Of a stretch of DNA of 64,000 nt, positions 1-8,354 are shown in pieces (position 1 is the stretch's first letter; each line of letters begins with the position of its first letter). Source of the stretch: Humibacillus sp. DSM 29435 (GTDB taxonomy: Bacteria > Actinomycetota > Actinomycetes > Actinomycetales > Dermatophilaceae); NCBI RefSeq assembly GCF_001758225.1, contig NZ_MAST01000005.1, forward strand, positions 62,001 to 126,000, given 5' to 3'. Made by a program: the position numbers and the translations under genes. The notes under the pieces were generated by a model. That model was not told the DNA's origin. It saw only the letters and a list, made by a program, of their open reading frames with translations, and did no database searches.

Positions 1-3
1 TTG

Positions 4-9
4 TCCCTC
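4..9 (-). promoter_or_regulatory. Shine-Dalgarno-like site of a gene starting off the left edge
   Basis: The minus strand reads GAGGGA a few bases before the window ends. No riboflavin-like reading frame begins inside the window, so this is probably the ribosome binding site of the FMN-riboswitch-controlled gene whose start codon lies just outside. In many actinobacteria that gene, next to rpe, is ribD. The identity is inferred from the riboswitch and from neighbour order, not seen. Confidence 0.4.
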
Positions 10-77
10 GGTCGTCGCGATGATCGGACGTCCTCCGGGGGTTCTGCGACGTGTACACGAACTACGCCCGGTGTGCC

Positions 78-99
78 GGGTCACCAAAGGGGTGAACCC
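78..99 (-). promoter_or_regulatory. Hairpin in riboflavin leader (possible expression platform)
   Basis: On the minus strand GGGTTCACC and GGTGACCC flank a five-base CCTTT loop, giving an eight-base-pair stem with one bulge. It lies about 55 nt downstream of the FMN aptamer and about 70 nt before the ribosome-binding-like site at the window edge. No U tract follows, so an intrinsic terminator is unlikely. A role in switching translation is possible but not shown. Confidence 0.35.
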
Positions 100-154
100 A
101 TCACGACCGAACATCGCCGCACCACAGTCATGGCCGACCATAGATGGCCTGCCT

Positions 155-279
155 CGTGCTGCCTCCCATCCGGACTTTCACCGTCGGTCCTGGAGTTTCA
201 CCAGGTCAACCGGCCGCTGGCTGCGGCCGGGTCGCGGACTGTAACCGCCGGCTCGGAATTACACCGACCCCGGAGCACG
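155..279 (-). ncRNA. FMN riboswitch (RFN element)
   Basis: The minus strand carries the hallmark RFN blocks in order: a CGTGCT/AGCACG closing stem (274-279 with 155-160), GCCGGCGGTTACAGTCC, GCGACCC, a variable GC-rich arm, CCTGGTGAAACTCCAGG, ACCGACGGTGAAAGTCC and GGATGGGAG. These are the conserved FMN-binding junction sequences of the family. It binds FMN and shuts down the downstream riboflavin synthesis or transport gene when FMN is abundant. The controlled gene runs leftwards out of the window. It sits 3' of rpe, the position seen in other actinobacteria before ribD. Confidence 0.95.
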
Positions 280-426
280 TGAAGCCAGTATGCACCCGAC
301 GGTTCGGCCGACGCACCTCCGTGTTCACGTGATGATGCCCACGACGCCGACGCAGACGGGCCGGATCCACGACACCACCCGCACGACGCGCCGCGCTACG
401 CGCGAAAAAGGGTCGGTCGGGGTGGC
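280..426. other. Intergenic spacer between rpe and FMN riboswitch
   Basis: No gene is visible. It must hold the promoter of the riboswitch transcript if that is not read through from rpe. I see no convincing -35/-10 pair and no strong terminator hairpin after the rpe stop codon, so read-through from rpe is possible. Confidence 0.4.
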
Positions 427-1086
427 TCAGGGATGCCGGTGTCGGCGGGCCAGGGCGCGCAGCTCGTCGATGGCCTCGGCGGCGGCGGGGGCGCCGTAGA
501 CCGCTGAGCCTGCGACGAACACGTCGGCTCCGGCGTCGGCGCAGCGTTCGATCGTCTCAGCGCTCACTCCCCCGTCGACCTGCACCCAGATCTCGCCCCC
601 GTGACGCCGGACGGCTTCGCGAACCTGGCGCACCTTGCCCAGCTGGTCGGCCATGAACGACTGACCGCCGAAACCGGGCTCGACGGTCATGACGAGCACC
701 ATGTCGAGGTCGGGCAAGAGCTCCTCGTAGGGCGCGAACTCGGTGCCCGGCTTCAGCGCCATGGCCGCCCTCGCACCGGCCGCCCGCAGGTCTCGGGCCA
801 GCCTGCGGGGGTTGGTGGCGGCCTCGACGTGGAAGGTGACCGAACGGCATCCGGCTTCGGCGTAGCTCGGCGCCCACCGGTCGGGGTCATCGATCATCAG
901 GTGCGCGTCGAGCGGGATCGGGCTCACCTTCAGCAGAGCCTCGACGACCGGAAGGCCAAGGGTCAGGTTCGGCACGAAGTGGCCGTCCATGACGTCGACG
1001 TGGGCCCAGTCGGCGTTGGCGATCCGCTTCAGCTCTGCCTCGAGGTTGGCGAAGTCGGCACTGAGGATGCTGGGTGAGATCTGCAC
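427..1086 (-). CDS. rpe: Ribulose-phosphate 3-epimerase
   Basis: Interconverts D-ribulose 5-phosphate and D-xylulose 5-phosphate in the cytosolic pentose phosphate pathway. The 219-residue protein is full length for the family and shows the TIM-barrel signatures: SILSADF at the N-terminus, [10 protein letters not shown] with the catalytic Asp, HLMI, the TVEPGFGGQ phosphate loop and VDGGV with the second catalytic Asp. It is transcribed leftwards towards the FMN riboswitch, in the rsmB-rpe-rib order typical of actinobacteria. Here a plus-strand hydrolase gene separates it from rsmB, so it probably has its own promoter in the 61-bp gap to that divergent gene. Confidence 0.97.
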   Translation of the reverse strand: MQISPSILSADFANLEAELKRIANADWAHVDVMDGHFVPNLTLGLPVVEALLKVSPIPLDAHLMIDDPDRWAPSYAEAGCRSVTFHVEAATNPRRLARDLRAAGARAAMALKPGTEFAPYEELLPDLDMVLVMTVEPGFGGQSFMADQLGKVRQVREAVRRHGGEIWVQVDGGVSAETIERCADAGADVFVAGSAVYGAPAAAEAIDELRALARRHRHP

Positions 1087-1147
1087 GTCGACAGCCTAGT
1101 TCGCCGCAGGCGACGGGTCAGGACTGCGGGTGGTGCACGATGACACC

Positions 1148-1888
1148 ATGACCGACACCAACGCCCTCGAGGGCTGGGCCCGTGACAGCCACACCGCCGC
1201 AGGCCACACGCACCCCACCTTTCGCCGAGGTTCCGGCCCCGGTGTCGTGGTCATCCACGAGATCCCCGGCATCACCCCGGAGGTCGAGACCTTCGCCAAC
1301 GCCGTCGTCGACCGTGGCTTCACGGTCGTGCTGCCGCATCTCTTCGGCCGACCCGGTGCGCCGGCTTCGGCCACCGAGATGATGCGCTCGATGGGCCAGG
1401 TGTGCGTCAACAAGGAGTTCACCAAGCTGGCGGCCGGTCGCACGTCGCCGATCGCCGACTGGCTGCGGTCGCTGGCGCGCGAGCTGCACGCCGAGCTCGG
1501 CGGTCCGGGCGTGGGCGCACTGGGCATGTGCTTCACCGGTGGCTTCGCGCTGGCGATGATGGTTGACGACTCGGTGGCCGCCCCCGTGTTGGCCCAGCCG
1601 TCTCTGCCCTTCGCCATCGGTTCGCGTCGCAAGGCCGACCTCGGCCTCAGCCCGGCCGATCTCGAGGTCGTGCGTCAGCGGGTCGCCGGTGGCTGCGCTG
1701 TGCTGGGTCTCCAGTACGGCAGCGACTCCGCGACCGGTACCCGCTTCGACACGCTCGACGACGAGCTGGGTAGCGGGTTCATCCGGGTCGACCTCGAGGG
1801 CAAGGGCCACTCCACCTTGACCGCGCATCGTCAGCAGTCGGCCGTCGACCGGGTGCTCGACTTCTTCGACGAACGGCTCAAGGGCTGA
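1148..1888 (+). CDS. Dienelactone hydrolase family protein
   Basis: An alpha/beta hydrolase of the dienelactone hydrolase family (246 residues from the chosen ATG). The nucleophile elbow is GMCFTGG with Cys128 in place of Ser, as in classic DLH. HEIPGI carries the family Glu, and GHSTLT near the C-terminus supplies the catalytic His. The substrate cannot be told: members act on dienelactone from catechol breakdown but many have other ester substrates, and no aromatic degradation genes are nearby. An in-frame GTG at 1130 would add six residues; ATG at 1148 was preferred because it starts with a normal MTDTN stretch. Divergent from rpe and convergent with rsmB. Confidence 0.85.
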   Translation: MTDTNALEGWARDSHTAAGHTHPTFRRGSGPGVVVIHEIPGITPEVETFANAVVDRGFTVVLPHLFGRPGAPASATEMMRSMGQVCVNKEFTKLAAGRTSPIADWLRSLARELHAELGGPGVGALGMCFTGGFALAMMVDDSVAAPVLAQPSLPFAIGSRRKADLGLSPADLEVVRQRVAGGCAVLGLQYGSDSATGTRFDTLDDELGSGFIRVDLEGKGHSTLTAHRQQSAVDRVLDFFDERLKG

Positions 1889-1910
1889 CCCACGCAAGGC
1901 AGCGCCCGGG

Positions 1911-3440
1911 TCAGCGCCTTCGGAGCAACGCGAAGAACATCGCGTCCGTGCCGTGAACGTGCGGCCACAGCTGCACGAACGGCCCGTCACCCAGCTCGGC
2001 CAGGTGCTCACCCTGCGCGTCGACGAACAGACCTCGGGCATCGACGACCTCGACGTCGTCGCGCTTCTTGACCACGTCGCCCACCACGAATCGGGTCTCG
2101 TTGAGGTGGGGGCTGCACGTCGCGTAGCCGATGAGACCCCCGGGCGCCGTGGCCTCGATGCCGGAGGCCAGCAGCTCACGTTGCAGGGTGGCCAGCGCTG
2201 CGACATCGGCGGGCTGCCGCCGCCAGCGCGCTTCCGGTCGGCGCCGCAGCGCTCCGAGACCGGTGCAGGGCGCGTCGATGAGCACCCGGCTGTAGGTGCG
2301 GGGTTCCGCTTCACCCACGGCACGTCCGTCACGGCGGGTCACCTCGATCGACCCACCCACTTCGTGGGCGCGGGCCAGGGCCGCACCGAGCGTGTGCCGC
2401 ACCAGGTCGGCTCGATGTTCGCTGATCTCGTTGGCCACGAACGGGACTCCCCGACCCACGGCGATCGCCGCCAGCACTCCCGCCTTGCCGCCGGGGCCGG
2501 CGCAGAGGTCGAGCCATCGCTCGTCGGCGGCCGCAGCCCCCTCCACCTCAGCCGCGGCGAGGGCCAGGGTCAGCAGCTGCGACCCTTCGTCCTGCACGGC
2601 CGCTCGGCCGTCGCGCACGGCCCCGAAGTCGCCCGGATCGCCGGCCGAGACCGTGGCTCCCACCGGGCTGGTCGTCGAACGCTCGGCGCCCGAGGCCACC
2701 AGCTCGTCGACGGTGACCAGACCCGGGCGCGCCACCAGCGACACGCGCGCGGCGGTGTTGTCGGCATCGAGGAGCGACACCAAGGACGATTCGACGTCGT
2801 CGGGGGCGACGAGCCCATGACCGATGAGGGCCCCGCGCATGGCCCTGACGATCCACAACGGGTGCGAGGTGCGGGTGGCGAGCGCCTGCAGAGGGTCAGT
2901 CTCATCCGCGGTCACCCGGTCCTGCCACTCCGCGAGCGGGCGCTCACTGATGCGTCGCATGACGGCGTTGACGAAGCCGGCCGCACCCGCCCCGTTGACC
3001 TGGCGGGCCAGGGCGACCGTCTCGTCGACCGCGGCATGGGTCGGCACCCGCATCGACAACAGCTGGTGTGCGCCCAGCCGCAGGGTGTCGAGCACGTTCG
3101 CGTCGATCTTGTCGACGGGGCGCTTGGCCCCGGCCGCGATGATCTCGTCGTAGAGGCCCGACATGCGCAAGGAGCCATAGGCCAGCTCAGTAGCAAACGC
3201 AGCATCTCGGCCCCGGATCTGCTTCTCTCGCAGCAGCTTCGGAAGAACCAGGTTGGCGTAGGCACCGCCGGCGACCTCGCGCATCACCGTGTAGGCCGCG
3301 AGCCGTGCGGGGTCGGTGTGACGCGAACGCTCCGACGGCCGGTGGTCGGAGCGGTGGTGAGCCGACCGTTCCCGGGCGGGTGGTCGCTGACGCTCCCCTC
3401 GGCGTGCGTCAGGCCGGCCCGGGCGCTCTTCGTCGCTCAT
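1911..3440 (-). CDS. rsmB: 16S rRNA (cytosine-967-C5)-methyltransferase RsmB
   Basis: Methylates C967 of 16S rRNA using S-adenosylmethionine. The protein has 509 residues. A basic, low-complexity N-terminal tail of about 55 residues precedes a NusB-like RNA-binding domain (about 60-200) and a Rossmann methyltransferase domain. The latter has [10 protein letters not shown] (SAM loop, about 309), DAPCTGLG (about 388) and TCSPH (about 438), the last two carrying the family's two active-site Cys. The ATG at 3440 overlaps the fmt stop in an ATGA motif, which fixes the start and implies translational coupling. The basic tail is longer than in E. coli Sun/RsmB. Confidence 0.95.
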   Translation of the reverse strand: MSDEERPGRPDARRGERQRPPARERSAHHRSDHRPSERSRHTDPARLAAYTVMREVAGGAYANLVLPKLLREKQIRGRDAAFATELAYGSLRMSGLYDEIIAAGAKRPVDKIDANVLDTLRLGAHQLLSMRVPTHAAVDETVALARQVNGAGAAGFVNAVMRRISERPLAEWQDRVTADETDPLQALATRTSHPLWIVRAMRGALIGHGLVAPDDVESSLVSLLDADNTAARVSLVARPGLVTVDELVASGAERSTTSPVGATVSAGDPGDFGAVRDGRAAVQDEGSQLLTLALAAAEVEGAAAADERWLDLCAGPGGKAGVLAAIAVGRGVPFVANEISEHRADLVRHTLGAALARAHEVGGSIEVTRRDGRAVGEAEPRTYSRVLIDAPCTGLGALRRRPEARWRRQPADVAALATLQRELLASGIEATAPGGLIGYATCSPHLNETRFVVGDVVKKRDDVEVVDARGLFVDAQGEHLAELGDGPFVQLWPHVHGTDAMFFALLRRR

Positions 3441-4381
3441 TGCCCCACCCGTTCGCCGTTTTCGATGCGGGCCCCTCGCGCCCAATCGGATGCCGGCATC
3501 ACCTTCTTGCCGTGGGGCTGCACCACGCCGAGTCGCACGGGACCGGTGCCGGTGCCCACGACCACGTCGCGCTTGGTCACGAGCAGTTCCCCGGCCGCCA
3601 AGGTGTCGTGACCGGTCATTCCCTCGGCCGAGCCGAGCGAGACCGGCCCGATCTTGAGGCGCTCATCTCGAAAGGTCGTCCAGGCTCCGGGGGCCGGGGT
3701 GCAACCACGGACGCGTCGGTCGACGGTCATGGCGCTCTGTGACCACGCCACCCGGGCATCTTCGACCTCCAGTTTCGGTGCCAACGAAACTCCCTCTGCC
3801 GCTTGCGGTTTGGCTACCAGCTCACCCGACTCAATGCCGTCGAGGGTGGCGACCAACAGGCCGGCGCCGGCCTCCGACAGTCGGGTCAGCAGGTCACCAG
3901 CCGTGTCGGTGGGGCGGATCGTCTCGGTCATCATCCCGAACACGGGCCCGGTGTCGAGGCCGCGCTCGATGCGGAAGGTCGTCGCGCCGGTGACCTCGTC
4001 ACCGGCCATGAGGGCATGCTGAACCGGAGCCGCACCGCGCCAGGCGGGAAGCAGCGAGAAGTGCAGGTTGACCCAGCCGTGCACGGGGATGTCGAGCGCG
4101 ACCGGCGGGATGAGGTTGCCGTAGGCGACGACAGGGCAGGCGTCGGGGGCGAGGTCACGCAGCATCGAGAGAAACGCCTCGTCGCGGACCGTCGGCGGCG
4201 TCAGCACCGGAAGTCCGAGCTCTTCCGCGCGCTGCCGCACCGGCGACGGGAGGGTGCGTCGACCTCTGCCGGCTCGGGCGTCGGGGCGCGTGATGACTCC
4301 GACCACCTCGTGGCGGGAGTCGGCCACGGCCTCGAGACTCGGCACAGCGGCATCCGGCGTACCGGCGAAGACGACTCTCAC
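3437..4381 (-). CDS. fmt: Methionyl-tRNA formyltransferase
   Basis: Transfers a formyl group from 10-formyltetrahydrofolate to the amino group of initiator Met-tRNA. The 314 residues cover the formyltransferase domain ([13 protein letters not shown] at the start, [33 protein letters not shown] with the catalytic Asn/His region) and the C-terminal OB-like domain with [10 protein letters not shown]. The GTG start at 4381 lies one base after the def stop and matches the usual first residues (VRVVFAGTP). The stop overlaps the rsmB start. The def-fmt-rsmB order is a conserved translation-start cluster. Confidence 0.96.
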   Translation of the reverse strand: MRVVFAGTPDAAVPSLEAVADSRHEVVGVITRPDARAGRGRRTLPSPVRQRAEELGLPVLTPPTVRDEAFLSMLRDLAPDACPVVAYGNLIPPVALDIPVHGWVNLHFSLLPAWRGAAPVQHALMAGDEVTGATTFRIERGLDTGPVFGMMTETIRPTDTAGDLLTRLSEAGAGLLVATLDGIESGELVAKPQAAEGVSLAPKLEVEDARVAWSQSAMTVDRRVRGCTPAPGAWTTFRDERLKIGPVSLGSAEGMTGHDTLAAGELLVTKRDVVVGTGTGPVRLGVVQPHGKKVMPASDWARGARIENGERVGQ

Positions 4382-4382
4382 C

Positions 4383-4928
4383 TCAGATCGCCCGCCCGAA
4401 CGTGGCGTGCGGGCTGAGACGCACGTCGGGGCGGTTCTCACCGAACCAGTCTGCCTCTCGGATGGCCCGCATTGCGGCCTTGCGTGCTTCGGTGTCGAGC
4501 CGGTCGACGAAGAGGATGCCGTCGAGGTGATCGGTCTCGTGCTGCACGCAGCGTGCCAACACGTCACTGCCCTCGAGCAGAACCGGCTCGCCCCACATGT
4601 TCTGGCCCCGCGCGACGACGGTGAGGGCGCGCCGGGTGTCATAGGCCAGTCCCGGGATGCTCAGGCACCCTTCGGGGCCGCACTGCTCCTCTTCGGAGAG
4701 CTCGAGAACGGGGTTGACCAGGTGACCGACGACGTCGTCGACGGCGTAGGTGAACACGCGCAGGCCCACGCCGATCTGGGGCGCGGCCAGGCCCGAGCCG
4801 GGTGCGGCCGTCATGGTGTCCTGCAGGTCTTTGACGAGCACCCGCAGCTCCTTGTCGAAGTCGACGACCTCGAGCGCGGTGGTGCGCAGCACGGGGTCAC
4901 CGAAGAGGCGGATGTCCTTGATCGACAC
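4383..4928 (-). CDS. def: Peptide deformylase
   Basis: Metalloenzyme that removes the N-formyl group from nascent proteins. All three family motifs are intact in 181 residues: GSGLAAPQ (motif 1), EGCLSIPG (motif 2, metal-binding Cys) and QHETDHLDG (motif 3, two metal-binding His and catalytic Glu). It starts with GTG, with AAGGA about 12 bases upstream. It heads the tight def-fmt-rsmB run, with a 51-bp gap to the upstream MFS gene, so a local promoter is likely. Confidence 0.97.
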   Translation of the reverse strand: MSIKDIRLFGDPVLRTTALEVVDFDKELRVLVKDLQDTMTAAPGSGLAAPQIGVGLRVFTYAVDDVVGHLVNPVLELSEEEQCGPEGCLSIPGLAYDTRRALTVVARGQNMWGEPVLLEGSDVLARCVQHETDHLDGILFVDRLDTEARKAAMRAIREADWFGENRPDVRLSPHATFGRAI

Positions 4929-4979
4929 AGAGCTATTGGTCCTTGCGCTGGAACGGTTGGGCAGATCGCCTCGCTCATC

Positions 4980-6284
4980 CTAGTTGCGCGGCACTTCTGG
5001 CTCACGCTCGATCGAGCGATCGCTCGCGGCGTCGAAGCCCACGGGATCGTCGCGGTCATCGACAGCGCGCCCCAGGTTCCGAACCGAGCGGGACAGCAGG
5101 GCACTGAGGGCAATGACGAGGTAGACGACGGCGCTGATCACGAGCAGGTCGGTCAGGTCGATCGAGGTGGCCAGCCAGCCGTAGAGAAAGGTACCGATCG
5201 GCATGGCTACGAACGACCCCAACGCGTCGTAGCTCGAGACCCTGGAGAGCACCTCGATGGGAACGTGCTCCTGCAGCGCCGTGCTCCAACCCACGCCGAA
5301 GATCTCGACGGCGGCCCCGGCGACGAAGAAGCCGATCGCGACCGGAACCACGGCGGGAGCGAGACCCAGCAGAGCCATAGGTACGCAGATGAGGGAGGCG
5401 GCGATCATCCCGGCCCGCAGCGGATGGCGGAAGCGAAGTCGCAACATCACCAGGGTCATCAGCACCGTGCCGAGGGCCTCCGCGCTGAGGATGAGGCCCC
5501 AGCCGGCCTCTCCGATAGCCGGGGTCGTCTTGGCCACGAGGGGACCGATCACCCCGATGACCCCGACGTGGATCGCGTTGGTGATGCCGAACGCTACGAC
5601 GACCACCCAGAGCCACTGGCGAGAGACGAACTCGCCCCACCCCTCCCGCAGCTCGCTCAGCATCGACGGCCGACGACCGCGCGCCTCCTCGGCCCGACTG
5701 GGTAGGCGCACCTGTGCGAGAGCGATGATGGCCACGGCATAGGTCACGGCGTCAACGGCGAGGGCCCACCCGGGGCCGACCACCACCACGAGCAGGCCTG
5801 CGACAGCCGGCCCCACGATTCCCAGGCCACTGCGGCTGAACGAGAGCAGCGCGTTGGCCTCCTGCAGCCGCCGCCGGTCGACGACCAGGGGCACGATGCC
5901 CATCATGGCCGGCATCGTGAAGGCCGACACGGCTCCGTTGATGCCCTCGATCACGGTCAGCTGGGTCAGGGTCGCGTGTCCGCTGATGATGAGAGTGGCC
6001 GCCGCCGCCTGACTGAGCCCGGTCAGCACGTGCGACACCTGAAGCACGACGATGCGCGAGAACCGGTCGGCCACAACGCCCCCGACGAGCAGGAAGACCA
6101 CCAGGGCGAGGGTGCGCACCCCGAGCACCTGGGCGAGCGCGCCTGCGGAGGAGTCGACGTGCAGCACGGCGAAGGCCAGCGCCACCGGAACCATCACCGA
6201 GCCCGCGGTCGAGACCGTTCGGGCCGTGAAGTACCAGGCGAACCGCCGATCAGCGAGCGCACCCAGCGAGTCCCTCAGACTCAT
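4980..6284 (-). CDS. MFS exporter (DHA3/EntS-like)
   Basis: A 434-residue membrane protein with about twelve hydrophobic segments and the family A-like loop GGVVADRFSRI after the second. The overall pattern (MSLRDSLGALADRRFAWYF start, long C-terminal half) resembles the DHA3 drug/siderophore exporter family. The substrate is unknown. The hydrophilic C-terminal tail is acidic and Arg-rich. Its ATG overlaps the stop of the ArsR gene in ATGA, so the two are cotranslated. By the usual logic of such pairs the regulator controls this exporter in response to its substrate. Confidence 0.85.
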   Translation of the reverse strand: MSLRDSLGALADRRFAWYFTARTVSTAGSVMVPVALAFAVLHVDSSAGALAQVLGVRTLALVVFLLVGGVVADRFSRIVVLQVSHVLTGLSQAAAATLIISGHATLTQLTVIEGINGAVSAFTMPAMMGIVPLVVDRRRLQEANALLSFSRSGLGIVGPAVAGLLVVVVGPGWALAVDAVTYAVAIIALAQVRLPSRAEEARGRRPSMLSELREGWGEFVSRQWLWVVVVAFGITNAIHVGVIGVIGPLVAKTTPAIGEAGWGLILSAEALGTVLMTLVMLRLRFRHPLRAGMIAASLICVPMALLGLAPAVVPVAIGFFVAGAAVEIFGVGWSTALQEHVPIEVLSRVSSYDALGSFVAMPIGTFLYGWLATSIDLTDLLVISAVVYLVIALSALLSRSVRNLGRAVDDRDDPVGFDAASDRSIEREPEVPRN

Positions 6285-6871
6285 CGGCGGCTGTCCGGGT
6301 CGGTGGTCATCGTGAAGGCGGCCACCGAGAGGTTCGTGCGCACGGTTCCCTGGGTCCGCGGGGGCTTTGCCTGTTCGTGCACGATGCGACTGGCGCTCAT
6401 CAGCAGGTCGCGCACCTCCGCCCAGGCCTGGGGGGTGACCCAGAGCTCGGCGTCGGTGAGCAACGTCTGTGGCGTCAGGCTCCGTTGTCGGTAGCGGCGG
6501 GGGATCATGTCGGCGAACGCCCGCACGTAGGCGTCCAGGTCTGCCTCTGACGCCGCGCTCCCGGCGAGACCTGCCTCGTCGGAGGAGTGGGTCTCGTGAG
6601 TGTCATGGGCAGCGAGCTCGGCATCCCACGGATGCCGGTACTTCTTGGCTCTGCCGCCGCGGACGTTCTCCTCCCCCGCGATGACGAGCAGACCGGCATC
6701 CAGTAGGAACCTCAGGTGGTAGCTGGCGTTGGCCTGCGTCGTGCCCAGCTCTCGGGCGACCTCGGCCGCGCTGAGCTCGGCCCCGGTGAGCAGGGACAGC
6801 ATCTGCAGTCGCAACGGGTGGGCGGTCGCCCGAAGGCTGTTCACCCGACGGTTCCTATCCTCCAAAGACAT
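6281..6871 (-). CDS. ArsR-family winged-helix regulator
   Basis: The first 80 residues form an ArsR-type winged helix: LRATAHPLRLQMLSLL, ELSAAEVARELGTTQANASYHLRFLLDAGLL as recognition helix, then a wing ending in KKYRH. No metal-binding Cys pair of the classical ArsR/CadC type is visible in the recognition helix, so the ligand is probably not a thiophilic metal. The C-terminal 110 residues are a less conserved effector or dimer domain. It overlaps and probably regulates the downstream MFS gene. The promoter immediately upstream appears to give a leaderless message (see separate entry). Confidence 0.88.
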   Translation of the reverse strand: MSLEDRNRRVNSLRATAHPLRLQMLSLLTGAELSAAEVARELGTTQANASYHLRFLLDAGLLVIAGEENVRGGRAKKYRHPWDAELAAHDTHETHSSDEAGLAGSAASEADLDAYVRAFADMIPRRYRQRSLTPQTLLTDAELWVTPQAWAEVRDLLMSASRIVHEQAKPPRTQGTVRTNLSVAAFTMTTDPDSRR

Positions 6872-6908
6872 GTTTGGAAGTATGGAACGGCTCGCGCCCT
6901 ACTGTCAA
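6872..6908 (-). promoter_or_regulatory. Sigma-70-type promoter of the arsR-MFS pair
   Basis: On the minus strand TTGACA (6903-6908) is followed after 18 bases by CATACT (6879-6884). Transcription would begin about 6-8 bases later, at or next to the A of the ATG at 6871, so the message should be leaderless. GGAA-containing direct repeats overlap the -10 region and could be an ArsR operator, which is inference. Confidence 0.6.
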
Positions 6909-6970
6909 GCACTTCTTTGGCGGTCGGTTCGGGGCACCTCGCAGAACGGCTGCCCACCACCCCCGGCGCC

Positions 6971-8236
6971 TCACGACTCGACAGCCTCCCGGGTGTCGAA
7001 CACGAAGCCGTGGGCCCGCAGCCGGTCGACGAGCACGCCGCCCATCGCGGTGGCGGGCGTGAGCACCCCCGACCGCTCGGGTAGCAGGTCGCCGTCGAGG
7101 GCGAGGCTGAGGGCGGCCTCCCCCAACATGACGGCGGTGCCGTTGTAGCCCGGGTCGTAGTCGGCGCCGACCTTGGTGAGGTAGCGAGCGCCCGTCGTGG
7201 TGGTCGACCGGATCTCCATCCGGAACCGGCCCGCGGCTCGCTGCTCGGCGGTCGGCCCGTCTCCGGGCTTGGGCAGCACCCGGTCGAGCACGGCGCGGGT
7301 GGGCCGGTACGCCAGGCCCGCCACGGCCGCGCCCAGCCCGACCGCCATCCCACCGGCCATCAGCGGCGACACCGGGCTGGAGCCGAAGTCGGTCACTTCC
7401 CGGTACCGGAAGTCGCGGCCGTACGACCAGTCGGTCAGGGTGTTCGACAGCCGCACGATACGGGTGTTGAACGCGGCCATGATGAACGGCCCCGTCCAGC
7501 GACCCGTCTCGGCGTCGCGGTCAACGGGCACCCACCGCTTGAGTGTGGCCAGCACCCCGCTGCCCGAGCGGCGTGACGAGACCGGCTCCTCCGACCGCCT
7601 GGGGCTCAGGCCGTAGGGGTCGTTCACGGTACGCCGCGCCACGGCGTCGTCGCGGGCGATGATCGCCTGCTGGCGGCCGGAGTCGATGGTGCCGCCCGAG
7701 ATGCCGCCGCGCAGCGACCGCACGGTCAGGGTCGTCTCGCCCAAGGTGCCGGCGCCGTCGTTCGCGGCCCGTTCGGCGGTGACCAGCACGCCGAGGTCGG
7801 AGGGGATGGAGTCGAAGCCACACGCGTGCACGATGCGCGCGCCGGTCTCTTCGGCGCGGGCTGCGACCTCGTCGAGCGACCACCGCACGAAGAGCACCTC
7901 ACCCGTCAGGTCGGCGTAGTGCGTTCCCTCCTCAGCGCAGGCCCGCACCAGCTCCTTGCCGTAGCGGGCGTAGGGTCCGACCGTCGTGGCGACCACGGTG
8001 GTGCGAGCCGCCATCCGGCCCAGCCCCACGGAGTCCGATGCCTCGACCGTCACCAGCTCCCAGTCGGCGGCCGCCGCTCCGAGGTCGGCCCGCAGGGCCT
8101 CGAGCCTGGCGTGCGACCGGCCCGCAAGCGCGACCTTCACGTTGGGCCCGGCGTGGTCAGCGAGGTGAGCTGCCGTCAGGGCCCCGACGAAACCGGTGGC
8201 GCCGTAGAGAACGATGTCCAGCTCACGAGTGGTCAT
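6971..8236 (-). CDS. Saccharopine dehydrogenase-like / trans-acting enoyl reductase family protein
   Basis: 421 residues with an N-terminal Rossmann fold (LYGATGFVGALTAAHLA, the NAD(P)-binding glycine loop; GRSHARL; VATTVGPYARYG) and HYADLTGE and ACGFDSIPSDLG blocks. This is the pattern of the mycobacterial Rv2449c/trans-acting enoyl reductase family of saccharopine dehydrogenase-like proteins. In mycobacteria one member reduces polyketide intermediates; most others have no assigned substrate, and no polyketide synthase lies here. The ATG at 8236 was chosen because MTTRELDIVLYG leads straight into the fold. A longer frame exists upstream but is low complexity. A 99-bp gap separates it from arsR. 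Confidence 0.8.
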   Translation of the reverse strand: MTTRELDIVLYGATGFVGALTAAHLADHAGPNVKVALAGRSHARLEALRADLGAAAADWELVTVEASDSVGLGRMAARTTVVATTVGPYARYGKELVRACAEEGTHYADLTGEVLFVRWSLDEVAARAEETGARIVHACGFDSIPSDLGVLVTAERAANDGAGTLGETTLTVRSLRGGISGGTIDSGRQQAIIARDDAVARRTVNDPYGLSPRRSEEPVSSRRSGSGVLATLKRWVPVDRDAETGRWTGPFIMAAFNTRIVRLSNTLTDWSYGRDFRYREVTDFGSSPVSPLMAGGMAVGLGAAVAGLAYRPTRAVLDRVLPKPGDGPTAEQRAAGRFRMEIRSTTTTGARYLTKVGADYDPGYNGTAVMLGEAALSLALDGDLLPERSGVLTPATAMGGVLVDRLRAHGFVFDTREAVES

Positions 8237-8263
8237 GGCGACACTCTGCCATCCGGCCATGAA

Positions 8264-8292
8264 CCGACCAGCCCGCCACCCGTGCTGGTCGG
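8264..8292 (-). terminator. Hairpin, possible terminator after the DUF429 gene
   Basis: Nine-base arms CCGACCAGC (8264-8272) and GCTGGTCGG (8284-8292) pair perfectly around an 11-base loop. The hairpin lies about 60 bases past the DUF429 stop codon and before the next gene on the same strand. It has no U tract, as is common in high-GC actinobacteria. Confidence 0.45.
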
Positions 8293-8306
8293 CACAAACC
8301 TGTCCT

Positions 8307-8336
8307 CGACCTGCCGCCGACCTGCCGCCGACCTGC
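8307..8336. repeat. Short tandem repeat, 11-bp unit
   Basis: CGACCTGCCGC is repeated twice in tandem (8307-8317, 8318-8328) followed by a partial third copy (to 8336). It lies just beyond the DUF429 stop codon. No function is apparent. Confidence 0.7.
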
Positions 8337-8354
8337 TGTGCGGGCAGCCGGTCG

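Noticed and set aside
1-141. Possible start of ribD inside the window (ATG at 141, minus strand, open to the edge)
   Set aside because: The translated residues do not resemble RibD and the ribosome-binding-like GAGGGA lies at the edge, pointing to a start outside.
1953-3611. 552-residue plus-strand frame opposite rsmB and fmt
   Set aside because: It spans two well-supported genes on the other strand and lacks recognisable domains.
4254-5705. 483-residue plus-strand frame opposite fmt, def and the MFS gene
   Set aside because: Crosses three minus-strand genes with intact motifs; compositional artefact.
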